Source: JAGQYH01 sp041393015
GTDB taxonomy: Bacteria > Bacteroidota > Bacteroidia > Chitinophagales > JADIYW01
Reading direction: 5' to 3'
Assembly (NCBI GenBank): GCA_041393015.1
Contig: JAWKKV010000002.1
Coordinates: forward strand, 124,001-188,000
Length of the DNA: 64,000 nt
Positions 19,121 through 27,655 of this stretch are shown here, in pieces (the stretch's first letter is position 1; each line of letters begins with the position of its first letter). The position numbers and the translations under genes were made by a program. Below the pieces are notes generated by a model, which was not told where the DNA came from, did not search any database, and was given only the letters and a program-made list of their open reading frames with translations.

Positions 19121-19984
19121 ATGAAACCTATAATTTTCCTGAGCTTAATACTAGCTATGTCTAATCTTAAAGCTCAATCAGATTTTTCAAGTAATTATAC
19201 CATTAGTAATCACAATGAAGTGAATACCTACTATGACGAAATGAGTTTTTGTCCAAGTACTGAGGCTATTTTTTTCGTATCAAGTGCTCGAGGATTGAAA
19301 GATGAGAATGATGTGTGGAAGGGAAGTGATGGACAAATGGAGCTGTTTATGTATAACCAATCCGGCTTTATTCCTTTTGCAGATGTTAATCTGTCTTTTC
19401 ATCACGGACCTGTAAGCGTCCAAAATGAATCTATATTTTATTTTACGGCGATAGATAATAAAACTAATGGAAACTATACATCTTATATCAGTAAACTTGA
19501 AGTGATTCAGCACAATACTGTTGCAACTAATGTATTTAAAACGGATCAATACTCTTTCAGAGATCCCAGTATCTCTAAAGATGGACGGTTTATGTATTTC
19601 TCAAGCGATATGCCCGGAGGATATGGAGGCTTTGATTTGTATATGAGTTTTAGGGAAGATGGGAAATGGTCGGCACCAATAAATCTAGGAGCAGGAGTAA
19701 ATACCGATAAAGATGAAACGTCTCCTTTTTATCATGAGGCGAGTGGGAGAGTGTTTTTTACATCAGGTGGTCACGATTCTTTTGGTGGAACGGATATATT
19801 CTATTGTTTTAACCAAGGAGATAGTTGGACGAATGCTGTGAACATCGGTAACTCCATCAATTCAAGCAACAATGAAACGTCCATTTATTTCGATGACCAA
19901 TTACTGTCAGGTTATGTTGCCTCTGATAAAAAAAGTGGCAAAGGCGGTTATGATATTTATAAGATTGAAAGAAAAGTAGAGTAA
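19121..19984 (+). CDS. Secreted PD40 (TolB-like) propeller protein
   Basis: A 287-residue protein with a Sec signal (MKPIIFLSLILAMSNLKAQ) and repeated PD40/WD40-like motifs: DPSISKDGRFMYFSSDMPGG followed by GGFDLYMS, then DETSPFYHEASGRVFFTSGG with GGTDIFY, and NETSIYFDDQLLSGYVASD with KGGYDIY. This is the beta-propeller found at the N-terminus of many Bacteroidota OmpA-like proteins, but no OmpA domain follows. Location is periplasmic or surface. It follows the GH5 gene by 128 bases and may be functionally tied to it. The start codon abuts an 8-bp tandem repeat. Confidence 0.85.
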   Translation: MKPIIFLSLILAMSNLKAQSDFSSNYTISNHNEVNTYYDEMSFCPSTEAIFFVSSARGLKDENDVWKGSDGQMELFMYNQSGFIPFADVNLSFHHGPVSVQNESIFYFTAIDNKTNGNYTSYISKLEVIQHNTVATNVFKTDQYSFRDPSISKDGRFMYFSSDMPGGYGGFDLYMSFREDGKWSAPINLGAGVNTDKDETSPFYHEASGRVFFTSGGHDSFGGTDIFYCFNQGDSWTNAVNIGNSINSSNNETSIYFDDQLLSGYVASDKKSGKGGYDIYKIERKVE

Positions 19985-20125
19985 AAAGAATACTTATAAA
20001 TACTATGTCACACTAACTTAAACTAAGTTATTGCCTTTGCTTTAAATTGGACATACATTTATATCATGAAAAGCGAATAACTCATTTGCGATTCTGAAAC
20101 ATACAAAACCCCAAAACATAAAAAT

Positions 20126-20154
20126 CCTGCATATACCCCTGTGCAGGTTTTTTT
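20126..20154 (+). terminator. Intrinsic terminator after the PD40 gene
   Basis: Arms CCTGCA (20126-20131) and TGCAGG (20142-20147) form a stem with a 10-base loop, followed by seven T residues. An A-run on the other side could let it also act on the minus strand, where sufE ends nearby at 20219. Confidence 0.75.
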
Positions 20155-20218
20155 ATTTTATAGCCCTCAGCAAATTTTCAAACCTACTTACAGAATATTA
20201 AATATTACTTAGTTAGAA

Positions 20219-20644
20219 TCAAACTTCTTTACTCGAGTACGCCAAAGCATAAGTTTTTAATTGCTTTACCATAGAAGCTAAGCCATTAGCACGCGTGGGA
20301 GAGAGCTGTGCTTGCAAGCCAATTTTATTAATGAAATACAAATCGGCATTAAAAATATCTTGCGGTGGTTGACCTGATAACACTTTAATCAAAAGCCCTA
20401 TGACTCCTTTTGTAATAAACGCATCACTGTCAGCTTCAAAAAATATTTTATCATCTTTCTTATAAGCATGTAACCAAACCTTTGATTGGCAGCCATGAAT
20501 CAAATTTTCTTCTATTTTGAACTCATCACTCAATGGCGGCAGTGTTTTGCCCAAGTCAATAATGTATTCGTACTTATCTGCCCAATCGTCGAATAGTTCA
20601 AAGTCGGCAATTAATTCGTCTTGTATAGTATTAATGGATTCCAT
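20219..20644 (-). CDS. sufE: SufE-like cysteine desulfurase activator
   Basis: A 141-residue SufE protein that accepts persulfide sulfur from SufS for Fe-S cluster assembly. The acceptor Cys52 sits in the family motif IHGCQSKVWL; the N-terminal FDDWADKYEYIIDLGKTLPP and central DAFITKGVIGLLI and SGQPPQDIF segments are also typical, as is LSPTRANGLASM near the C-terminus. It is the last suf gene on the strand, separated from sufS by about 446 bases that hold repeats rather than the short spacing seen among the other suf genes. Confidence 0.95.
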   Translation of the reverse strand: MESINTIQDELIADFELFDDWADKYEYIIDLGKTLPPLSDEFKIEENLIHGCQSKVWLHAYKKDDKIFFEADSDAFITKGVIGLLIKVLSGQPPQDIFNADLYFINKIGLQAQLSPTRANGLASMVKQLKTYALAYSSKEV

Positions 20645-21090
20645 TGATTAATATACTTTTTTGCTAAAGTAGCTAAAAGCTATTAAATATAATTGACTCG
20701 GTTAGAACTGAGCGATTTAATAGTCTTTTTTTGACACGAATTCCGCAGATTTATGTGTTGTTTAGGTTCATTAAATTAGTTTGCTTTTTATTAGTTGAAT
20801 AGTTACAATTGATATTGTAGTTGTTTATGTTGATATTAAAAAATTACATGAATTTTTTGCCGCCAAAGCGGCAAGTTAATCTGTGTAATTGCATATGCTG
20901 CAAAAATTAGCAGTTTCAATCATTAATTATATTTGTGAGAATCTGCGAAATTAGTGTCTATTTTTTTCGCTTCAAAACACTTTTTGCTAAAAGCTACTAA
21001 ATATAATTCACTCAGCATTCTCCTCGTTGAAATTACGCCGAATGAAAGAGCAGAACGAATGATTAATCATTAAAAATTAAACATTAATCA
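20645..21090. repeat. Repeat-bearing intergenic gap between sufS and sufE
   Basis: The gap holds three nested structures. A 28-base direct repeat occurs at 20672-20699 and 20986-21013 with two mismatches. Inside it, a 19-base imperfect inverted repeat (GACACGAATTCCGCAGATT at 20733-20751, complement at 20940-20958, 17 of 19 matching) bounds a 226-bp segment. Near the middle lies a GC-rich hairpin, TTGCCGC-CAAA-GCGGCAA at 20857-20874. No open reading frame of note is inside. It looks like a small non-coding mobile or palindromic element, but no transposase or known family was recognised. Confidence 0.7.
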
Positions 21091-22341
21091 TTAGCGCAAC
21101 ATATTAGCTGCTCTTTCTAAACTTTTAATGAAGTAATCTATTTCTTCTTTCGTATTGTAAATAGCAAATGATGCTCTACAAGTTCCCGGAATGTTGAATT
21201 TTGTCATCACCGGTTGAGTGCAATGATGTCCAGTTCTAATAGCAATACCTAAATTGTCTAATAAAACACCAATGTCGTAAGGATGCAATCCGTCTATTAA
21301 AAATGATATTACACTAGCTTTTTTAGGGCCTGTGCCGTATAGTTTGATGCCTTCAATAGACTTTATTTTTTCAGTCGCATAATTTAATAATTCATTTTCA
21401 TGAGCGGCAATATTTTCCACTCCAATGGCTGAAACATAATCAATGGCGGCACCTAATCCTATCACTCCAGCTATGTTTGGTGTACCTGCTTCAAATTTAA
21501 ATGGAAGATCGTTGTAAGTGGTTTCTTCAAAACTCACTTCTTTAATCATATCGCCACCGCCTTGAAAAGGAGGCATTTCATTTAAAAGGTCTTCTTTGCC
21601 ATATAAAATTCCGGTTCCCGTTGGACCGTAAATTTTATGTCCTGAAAACACCAATAAGTCAACATCTAATGCTTGAACATCAATGGGAATATGTTGAATA
21701 GCTTGTGCTGCATCCAATAAAACGCAAGCACCTGCTTTATGTGAAGCCTTTATAATTTTTTTGATTGGATTGATTGTTCCCAATGAATTAGAAACATAAA
21801 CCACAGAAACAAGCTTTGTCTTTTTATTTAGTAAAGCTTTAAATTTTTCAATATCAATGGTGCCATCTTCTTCTAAAGGAACTACTTTTAATTTCGCTCC
21901 ATATCGACTGCAAGCCATTTGCCAGGGAACAATATTAGAATGATGTTCCATGCCGGTGATAATAATTTCATCTCCTCTTTCCAAAAAAGCTTCCCCAAAA
22001 GAATGGGCTATCAAATTGATGCCATCTGTTGTTCCATTGGTGAAAATAATTTCATGATCATGTTTGGCATTGATGAATTTTTGCACCTTTTTTCTAGCCA
22101 ATTCATAAGCCTGTGTTCCAATCTGACTTAAAGTGTGAACGCCTCTATGAATATTACTGTAATCGTTAGAGTAGTAATTCGAAACGGTATTAATTACTTG
22201 TATTGGCTTTTGTGTAGACGCCGCATTGTCAAAATAAACCAAAGGCTTGCCATTGATTTCTCTCTTTAAAATAGGAAAATCTGCTCTTATTTTTTGAACA
22301 TCAAATTTTGTCTCAGTTGATATAGTTTCCATGTTTGGCAT
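21091..22341 (-). CDS. sufS: Cysteine desulfurase SufS
   Basis: A 416-residue PLP-dependent group II cysteine desulfurase supplying sulfur for Fe-S clusters. Lys236 in FSGHKIYGP binds PLP, the catalytic Cys374 lies in the IRTGHHCTQP loop, and VYFDNAASTQKP, EHHSNIVPW and LLDAAQAI are all present. An ATG at codon 4 is an equally possible start. The gene follows sufD by 21 bases as part of a sufBCDS operon read on the minus strand. Confidence 0.97.
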   Translation of the reverse strand: MPNMETISTETKFDVQKIRADFPILKREINGKPLVYFDNAASTQKPIQVINTVSNYYSNDYSNIHRGVHTLSQIGTQAYELARKKVQKFINAKHDHEIIFTNGTTDGINLIAHSFGEAFLERGDEIIITGMEHHSNIVPWQMACSRYGAKLKVVPLEEDGTIDIEKFKALLNKKTKLVSVVYVSNSLGTINPIKKIIKASHKAGACVLLDAAQAIQHIPIDVQALDVDLLVFSGHKIYGPTGTGILYGKEDLLNEMPPFQGGGDMIKEVSFEETTYNDLPFKFEAGTPNIAGVIGLGAAIDYVSAIGVENIAAHENELLNYATEKIKSIEGIKLYGTGPKKASVISFLIDGLHPYDIGVLLDNLGIAIRTGHHCTQPVMTKFNIPGTCRASFAIYNTKEEIDYFIKSLERAANMLR

Positions 22342-22362
22342 AACTGCGTTTTTGAGTGATGT

Positions 22363-23637
22363 TTAGATTTCAATTCCTAATGCATGACTCACTTCATTTT
22401 CAATATGAGTTTTTACTTCTTCGTCTTTGATCGTTTCCCACACTTCAGATGCGAAAGCATACATCAATAATGATTTTGCTTTGTCTTTTCCTATTCCTCT
22501 TGATCTTAAATAAAATAACTCGCTGTCTTCAATTTGGGCAGAAGTAGCACCGTGACTACATTTTACGTCATCGGCATATATTTCTAATTGTGGACGAGTA
22601 TTGATGGTAGCATCATCTGAAACCAAAATATTCTTATTGCTTTGGAAAGCATTCGTTTTTTGAGCATCTTCTCTTACATAGATCTTTCCATTGAAAGTTC
22701 CGGTAGATGTTCCGCCTAAAATACCTTTATATAATTCATTGCTGTAACCATTGGGTACGGCATGATCAACGATAGTTCTATTGTCTACATTTTCTGAGTT
22801 TTGTAGAAGATATAGACCATACATATTGGTAGTAGTATGTTCGCCTTTTAACACAACTTGAAGGTTATTCTTAACCAGTGCCCCAGAGAGCGTTAATGTA
22901 TAAATGCTGAAGGTTGAATTCGCCTCTTGCTCTACCATTGTATGATCAAGGATATAAGTGTTAGGTTTTTTGGGATGTTCAATTTTAGTGTAATTGACAA
23001 TTGCATCCTTGGCAACTTTAATAGAGGTTACCGCATTGGTAAAACTACTGTCTACACAAAGATTGTGGTAAGATTCAATAAAGGAAACTTGTGCTGCTTT
23101 GCCTACTGTAATTTGATGTTTCGGTTGAATCATCTTTAAACCGGGACAAGTTGTAATGTTGTAAATTTCAATTGGTGTTTCAATAATTGCTTTATCATCA
23201 ATTGAAATGATCGCCCCATCTTTTGCAAAAGCCGTATTTAACTCCACCATACTTTCATTTGGAATACTGGAACCATTTAATTCTTCCTTATTCTTGAGTG
23301 TGTTAAAATGTAAACCTTTTATAGTTTTTATCTCAGATAAGGATTCATTTAAGCATCCATCTACAAAAACCAATCTTAAAGTATCTCTATTGGTTACTTT
23401 AAAACTATTAAAAGACGCTTCTTTCAATTCTCCAGGCTGATAGCTTGCAATAGGAGCATAACCCTTCTTTAAAATCTTTTCAAGATTAGTATATCTCCAA
23501 GCTTCTGATTTGGTGTTAGGGAAACCAAGAGTTGAAAAAGCTTCTAAGGCTTTTTTTCTAACATCTGAATGGACGTATGATTCATCCGCCTCAAATGTTT
23601 TATTTATTTCTTTAATATCAATTACTTGCTCGCTCAT
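22363..23637 (-). CDS. sufD: Fe-S cluster scaffold protein SufD
   Basis: A 424-residue SufD, partner of SufB and SufC in the SufBC2D scaffold that assembles Fe-S clusters in the cytosol. The C-terminal core motif ADDVKCSHGATSAQIEDSELFYLRSRGI is clearly that of the SufB/D family, with NGKIYVREDAQKTNAFQ before it. The N-terminus includes KSEAWRYTNLEKIL, typical of SufD. It lies 13 bases after sufC and 21 before sufS, so it is translated from the same transcript. Confidence 0.95.
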   Translation of the reverse strand: MSEQVIDIKEINKTFEADESYVHSDVRKKALEAFSTLGFPNTKSEAWRYTNLEKILKKGYAPIASYQPGELKEASFNSFKVTNRDTLRLVFVDGCLNESLSEIKTIKGLHFNTLKNKEELNGSSIPNESMVELNTAFAKDGAIISIDDKAIIETPIEIYNITTCPGLKMIQPKHQITVGKAAQVSFIESYHNLCVDSSFTNAVTSIKVAKDAIVNYTKIEHPKKPNTYILDHTMVEQEANSTFSIYTLTLSGALVKNNLQVVLKGEHTTTNMYGLYLLQNSENVDNRTIVDHAVPNGYSNELYKGILGGTSTGTFNGKIYVREDAQKTNAFQSNKNILVSDDATINTRPQLEIYADDVKCSHGATSAQIEDSELFYLRSRGIGKDKAKSLLMYAFASEVWETIKDEEVKTHIENEVSHALGIEI

Positions 23638-23650
23638 TTGAATTTTTAGA

Positions 23651-24409
23651 TTATGCCATTACAGCTATTTCTTTTTTAATCCAATCGTATCCTTTTTCTT
23701 CTAACTCTAAGGCTAAATTTTTATCACCGGATTTTACAATTCTTCCATCAAATAATACATGAACAAAATCAGGCACGATATAGTCTAAAAGCCTCTGGTA
23801 GTGTGTGATAATGATAAAAGCATTGTCTTTGTTTTTAAGCTTATTAACGCCGTTGGAAACAATCTTTAATGCATCAATATCTAAACCTGAATCAGTTTCA
23901 TCTAAGATGCCTAATTTCGGTTCTAACATCGCCATTTGGAAAATTTCATTTCTCTTTTTTTCTCCGCCCGAAAAACCTTGGTTAACAGATCTACTGACAA
24001 AAGATTGATCCATTTCCACCAATTTCATTTTCTCTCTCATCATTTTAAGGAAATCGGCCGGTTTAATTGGCTCTAATCCTTGATGTTTCCTTTTTTCGTT
24101 GACCGCAGCTTTCAAAAAGGCGGCATTACTAACGCCAGGAATTTCTACCGGATATTGAAAAGCTAAAAAGATTCCTTCTCTTGCTCTTTCTTCAGGATCT
24201 AACTCTAAAAGATCTTTTCCTTCAAAAGTTACAGAGCCTTCTGTTACTTCATAAGCTTCTTTACCGGCTAATACATTTGATAGAGTACTTTTACCGGAAC
24301 CATTTGGTCCCATAATGGCGTGTACTTCTCCTGGCTTAACTTCTATACTTAAACCTTTAAGTATTTGGTTGCCTTCAATTTCGGCATGTAAATTATTTAC
24401 TTTTAACAT
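23651..24409 (-). CDS. sufC: Fe-S assembly ATPase SufC
   Basis: A 252-residue ABC-type ATPase that powers the SufBC2D complex. Walker A GPNGSGKST is at 34-42, the signature is FSGGEKKRNEI and the Walker B region reads LGILDETDSGLDIDAL; the second half of the signature (EKKRNEIFQM) is SufC-specific. It has no membrane segments, as expected. It lies 51 bases after sufB and 13 before sufD. Confidence 0.97.
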   Translation of the reverse strand: MLKVNNLHAEIEGNQILKGLSIEVKPGEVHAIMGPNGSGKSTLSNVLAGKEAYEVTEGSVTFEGKDLLELDPEERAREGIFLAFQYPVEIPGVSNAAFLKAAVNEKRKHQGLEPIKPADFLKMMREKMKLVEMDQSFVSRSVNQGFSGGEKKRNEIFQMAMLEPKLGILDETDSGLDIDALKIVSNGVNKLKNKDNAFIIITHYQRLLDYIVPDFVHVLFDGRIVKSGDKNLALELEEKGYDWIKKEIAVMA

Positions 24410-24460
24410 CTTGTTTTTTCTAATTCTGAAAGACGTTTAAGCCTTTCCTGTTTTAAAAAT

Positions 24461-25903
24461 TTATCCAACACTTCCTTCTAATGAAATAGCAAGTAGTTTT
24501 TGTGCTTCTACTGCAAATTCCATCGGGAGCTTATTTAATACTTCTTTGGCAAAACCATTAACAATCATTTCAACCGCTTTTTCTTCGCCAATACCTCTTT
24601 GCTGACAATAGAAGAGAATATCTTCATTGATTTTAGAAGTTGTAGCTTCGTGCTCAACATTGGCTGATTTATTATTGACTTCAATATATGGAAAGGTATG
24701 TGCTCCACATCTATCGCCCATTAATAAAGAATCACATTGGCTGAAATTTCTAGCATTATCTGCTTTTTTGAAAATTTTCACCAAGCCTCTATAACTGTTA
24801 TGGCTTTTACCGGCTGAAATACCTTTTGATACAATTCTACTTTTGGTGTTTTTACCAATATGAATCATTTTCGTTCCTGTATCTGCTTGCTGATAATTAT
24901 TAGTTACTGCAACAGAATAGAATTCACCGACAGAATTATCACCTTTTAGGATACAACTTGGATACTTCCATGTAACAGCAGAACCAGTTTCCACTTGTGT
25001 CCAAGAAATTTTGGAGTTATCGCCTTTGCAAATACCTCTTTTCGTAACAAAATTGTAAATCCCACCTTTCCCATTCTTGTCTCCAGGATACCAATTTTGT
25101 ACAGTAGAATATTTAATCTCAGCATCTTTCATAGCTACTAATTCTACTACCGCTGCATGTAATTGATTTTCATCACGCATTGGAGCGGTGCAGCCTTCTA
25201 GATAGCTTACATAACTTCCTTCATCCGCTACCACTAATGTTCGCTCAAATTGACCAGTATTGGCTGCGTTGATACGGAAATACGTGGATAGTTCCATTGG
25301 GCACCTTACTCCTTTAGGAATATAGCAGAAAGAACCATCACTGAAAACAGCGCAATTTAATGCTGAATAATAATTGTCTTTTACAGGTACAACAGAACCT
25401 ATGTATTGCTTTACTAAGTCAGGATGGTCTTTAATGGCTTCGCTCATAGAGCAAAAAATAATGCCTTTTTCTTTCAGTACTTTGCTAAAGGTAGTTTTAA
25501 CCGATACACTATCAATTACTGCATCAACTGCAACACCAGACAAACGTTTTTGCTCGTCTAAAGAAATCCCTAATTTTTCAAATGTTTTTAATAATTCAGG
25601 ATCAACTTGATCTAAACTATCTAATTCGATTTTTTGCTTAGGAGCCGAATAGTAAATAATATCTTGAAAATTGATTTTAGGAAAATTGACTTTAGCCCAT
25701 TCTGGAGTTTCCATTTTAAGCCAAGACTTATAAGCCTTCAATCGCCATTCCAACATCCATTCCGGTTCATTCTTTTTAGCAGAAATAAAACGAACTATAT
25801 CTTCATTTAAACCAATAGGGGCATCATCTGATTCAATATCAGTTACGAAACCGTACTTGTATTCTGAGGACGTTACCTCTTCTAATAATTGTTCTTCACT
25901 CAC
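24461..25903 (-). CDS. sufB: Fe-S cluster scaffold protein SufB
   Basis: A 480-residue SufB, the main scaffold subunit of the Suf complex. The frame is open to 26005, but a GTG at 25903 gives VSEEQLLEEVTSSEYKYGF, the normal family start; the upstream 34 codons are hydrophobic, unlike SufB, and contain a -7 box. Family blocks include GVRCPMELSTYFRIN, EGCTAPMRDENQLHAAVVEL, YPGDKNGKGGIYNFVTKRG and the C-terminal CDSLLMGDRCGAHTFPYIE. It is the first gene of the sufBCDS operon. Confidence 0.94.
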   Translation of the reverse strand: MSEEQLLEEVTSSEYKYGFVTDIESDDAPIGLNEDIVRFISAKKNEPEWMLEWRLKAYKSWLKMETPEWAKVNFPKINFQDIIYYSAPKQKIELDSLDQVDPELLKTFEKLGISLDEQKRLSGVAVDAVIDSVSVKTTFSKVLKEKGIIFCSMSEAIKDHPDLVKQYIGSVVPVKDNYYSALNCAVFSDGSFCYIPKGVRCPMELSTYFRINAANTGQFERTLVVADEGSYVSYLEGCTAPMRDENQLHAAVVELVAMKDAEIKYSTVQNWYPGDKNGKGGIYNFVTKRGICKGDNSKISWTQVETGSAVTWKYPSCILKGDNSVGEFYSVAVTNNYQQADTGTKMIHIGKNTKSRIVSKGISAGKSHNSYRGLVKIFKKADNARNFSQCDSLLMGDRCGAHTFPYIEVNNKSANVEHEATTSKINEDILFYCQQRGIGEEKAVEMIVNGFAKEVLNKLPMEFAVEAQKLLAISLEGSVG

Positions 25904-25941
25904 TTTTTTCTTATTTAGAATGTGTCTAAATAGGTATACGA

Positions 25942-25949
25942 CAAAAATA
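25942..25949 (-). promoter_or_regulatory. -7 box of the suf operon promoter
   Basis: On the minus strand the sequence is TATTTTTG, an exact TAnnTTTG match. Transcription would start near 25935, leaving a leader of about 32 bases before the GTG at 25903. No clear -33 TTG was found. Confidence 0.4.
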
Positions 25950-26045
25950 ACAGTATATATGAGAAAAGGTTCTTTTTTGGCTAGGTATTTTTGGGATTTG
26001 GGCAATGTATCATAAAATCTTAATACTAATGCAAAAATTTAGGCA

Positions 26046-26078
26046 TAAAAAAAACGTCTCCGGCCAAGGAGACGTTTT
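26046..26078 (-). terminator. Intrinsic terminator after the sigma factor gene
   Basis: A perfect 11-bp stem (26051-26061 with 26068-26078, core CGTCTCC/GGAGACG) and 6-base loop are followed on the minus strand by eight T residues. It separates the sigma factor unit from the suf operon. Confidence 0.9.
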
Positions 26079-26125
26079 CAATAACGGGTTTTAAAGTCGT
26101 TATCTCACAAAATTATATTGTTGTA

Positions 26126-26995
26126 TTAGCTGAGGTACGATCTTAAACTATCACTCACGCCAATTCTTCTCATTTTTCTTAAAGCTTTGTCTTTTAATTG
26201 TCTAACACGCTCTCTTGTTAGTCCAAGCATATTGCCAATCTCATCTAAGCTATAGTTTTGAGTTTTTTCATTTAAGCCGAAGTAGAATCTAATTATTTGT
26301 AGTTCTCTATCGGTAAGCAGAGATAGGGCACGACCTAAATCTGTTTTTAGTGATTCATCTAGTAAACCATCTTCGGGACTTGAAATATCATCATTTGACA
26401 TTAAGTCGATCACTGAACTTGCATCTTCATCGCTTGAAACAGGTGCATCAGTAGAAGTGTGAAAACTTAAGCTAGCTCTTAAATAAACCAACTCGGATTT
26501 TTTTACATCTAACAATTTTGCTAACTCTTCGTTAGATGGCTCTCTTTGATTTTTTTGTTCAAATTCGCTTACTACTTTGTTTAATTTATTATAGAAAGTT
26601 GCCTTGTTCATTGGCAATCTTACCATTCTTGGATGTTCAATTAATGCTTGAAGAATCGACTGTCTGATCCACCAAACAGCATAACTGATAAATTTAAATC
26701 CTTTGGTTTCATCAAATTTTTTGGCTGCTTTTATAAGGCCAATATTACCTTCGTTTATTAAATCATTTAAAGAAAGACCTTGATTTTGATATTGCTTTGC
26801 TACAGAAACTACAAATCTTAAATTTGCTTTGGTTAGTTTATCTAAAGCCATTTTATCGCCAGCTCTAATTTTTTGTGCTAACACTACTTCTTCTCCATTT
26901 TGTAATAATGGCAATTTGGCAATTTCGTTTAGATACTTGTCAATAGATGCACTATCTCTAGACGTGATCTTCGTCGTGATCTTTAATTGTTTCAT
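26126..26995 (-). CDS. rpoD: Primary-type RNA polymerase sigma factor (RpoD/SigA family)
   Basis: A 289-residue sigma-70 of the short Bacteroidota type, directing RNA polymerase to TAnnTTTG promoters. Region 1.2 covers ~15-50; region 2 includes KANLRFVVSVAKQYQNQGL, DLINEGNIGLIKAA and the DNA-melting/-10-reading GFKFISYAVWWIRQSI; region 3 begins near 140; region 4 ends with the helix-turn-helix YSLDEIGNMLGLTRERVRQL. Region 1.1 is absent, as is usual for the phylum. It is preceded by a small gene that resembles its own first 70 residues and by a leader carrying the CCCTAAAACCC motif. A strong terminator follows. Confidence 0.93.
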   Translation of the reverse strand: MKQLKITTKITSRDSASIDKYLNEIAKLPLLQNGEEVVLAQKIRAGDKMALDKLTKANLRFVVSVAKQYQNQGLSLNDLINEGNIGLIKAAKKFDETKGFKFISYAVWWIRQSILQALIEHPRMVRLPMNKATFYNKLNKVVSEFEQKNQREPSNEELAKLLDVKKSELVYLRASLSFHTSTDAPVSSDEDASSVIDLMSNDDISSPEDGLLDESLKTDLGRALSLLTDRELQIIRFYFGLNEKTQNYSLDEIGNMLGLTRERVRQLKDKALRKMRRIGVSDSLRSYLS

Positions 26996-27002
26996 GAAAT
27001 GA

Positions 27003-27018
27003 GGGTTTTAGGGTTTTT
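27003..27018 (-). promoter_or_regulatory. CCCTAAAACCC leader motif before rpoD
   Basis: On the mRNA-sense strand AAAAACCCTAAAACCC ends 7 bases before the rpoD ATG. The same kind of motif precedes the mini-gene at 27273 and the histidine kinase at 58113. It is not a Shine-Dalgarno sequence. Function unknown. Confidence 0.5.
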
Positions 27019-27054
27019 AAAGTAAAAAGGTTTCTAATATGGGATATGGTTTTT

Positions 27055-27273
27055 TTATTGGTAATACTCTAAAGCTTGAGAGGCCGAGTAATATAAATTC
27101 GCTTTTTCTAATTTTTCAAGAGCCATTCTGTTACGAGCTCTTAAATTGTCTATAAGCATCTTAGCATCATCAGATTGAAATGTGTTAAGTTGGCTAATAA
27201 TGTTATTGAAGTGTGAGGTGAGGAGACTAATCTCCGATGACGAGGATGTCGTCTTAATGTAAAAAGATTGCAT
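27055..27273 (-). CDS. 72-residue sigma-like mini-protein (regions 1.2-2.1 only)
   Basis: The product aligns end to end with the first ~70 residues of the adjacent sigma factor. The clearest match is LIDNLRARNRMALEKLEKANLYYSASQALEYYQ-stop against LAQKIRAGDKMALDKLTKANLRFVVSVAKQYQ; the pattern is described here in two pieces, residues 40-55 (RARNRMALEKLEKANL) and 56-72. The N-terminal 35 residues keep only the IKTT-like start. The stop falls where region 2.2 would begin, so core-binding and DNA-binding parts are absent. It starts with ATG after the leader motif CCCTAAAAACCC and ends 59 bases before rpoD. It could be a translated regulator, a leader gene, or the remains of a partial duplication. 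Confidence 0.6.
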   Translation of the reverse strand: MQSFYIKTTSSSSEISLLTSHFNNIISQLNTFQSDDAKMLIDNLRARNRMALEKLEKANLYYSASQALEYYQ

Positions 27274-27277
27274 GTTA

Positions 27278-27295
27278 GGGTTTTTAGGGTTTTTT
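27278..27295 (-). promoter_or_regulatory. CCCTAAAAACCC leader motif before the mini-sigma gene
   Basis: On the sense strand AAAAAACCCTAAAAACCC lies 4 bases before the ATG at 27273 and matches the motif before the histidine kinase at 58113. Confidence 0.5.
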
Positions 27296-27581
27296 AAATT
27301 GTACGACTAAGTACTATAAAAAGTTTCAATTAACAAAATATTTTTGCACATTCTGAGAAAAAAAATATTAAAAAATATAATTTTTACATCAATTATTTTT
27401 GAATTACAACATTTAAAAACAGCAATATTGTATTGATTGTCAGTGTTTTATGTGTAAATATATGTAGGTAGTGATTTTATTGCGTAATTGTGATTTTTTT
27501 CCACAATAAACTTATAAATGCTAATTGTCAAGTGATTTTTCTAAATAATTTCTTGAGCATCACAAGACTTAAAAACAATAA
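27296..27581. other. AT-rich intergenic region upstream of the sigma unit
   Basis: No gene was seen. The region must hold the promoter for the mini-sigma/rpoD transcript on the minus strand, but no exact TAnnTTTG box with a -33 TTG was found; a weak TTG followed by TACTTAG at 20-base spacing lies near 27310-27345. Confidence 0.4.
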
Positions 27582-27613
27582 AAAAAGGCTAATCGTAAAT
27601 GATTAGCCTTTTT
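27582..27613 (-). terminator. Intrinsic terminator after pnp
   Basis: A perfect 13-bp stem, AAAAAGGCTAATC (27582-27594) with GATTAGCCTTTTT (27601-27613), and a 6-base loop. It has T-runs on both strands but sits 42 bases past the pnp stop, so it most likely ends pnp. Confidence 0.85.
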
Positions 27614-27655
27614 AATTTTTAAAATGCGATAGTTCTAAGCTAAATCGCAGTAAAA

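Noticed and set aside
20857..20874. A terminator for sufS at the GC hairpin
   Set aside because: The hairpin has a T-run on the 5' side of the plus strand only weakly and sits mid-element; its position fits the inverted-repeat unit better than a terminator.
25904..26005. N-terminal extension of SufB
   Set aside because: The extra 34 residues are hydrophobic and unlike SufB; a GTG at 25903 gives the family start and a -7 box lies inside the extension.
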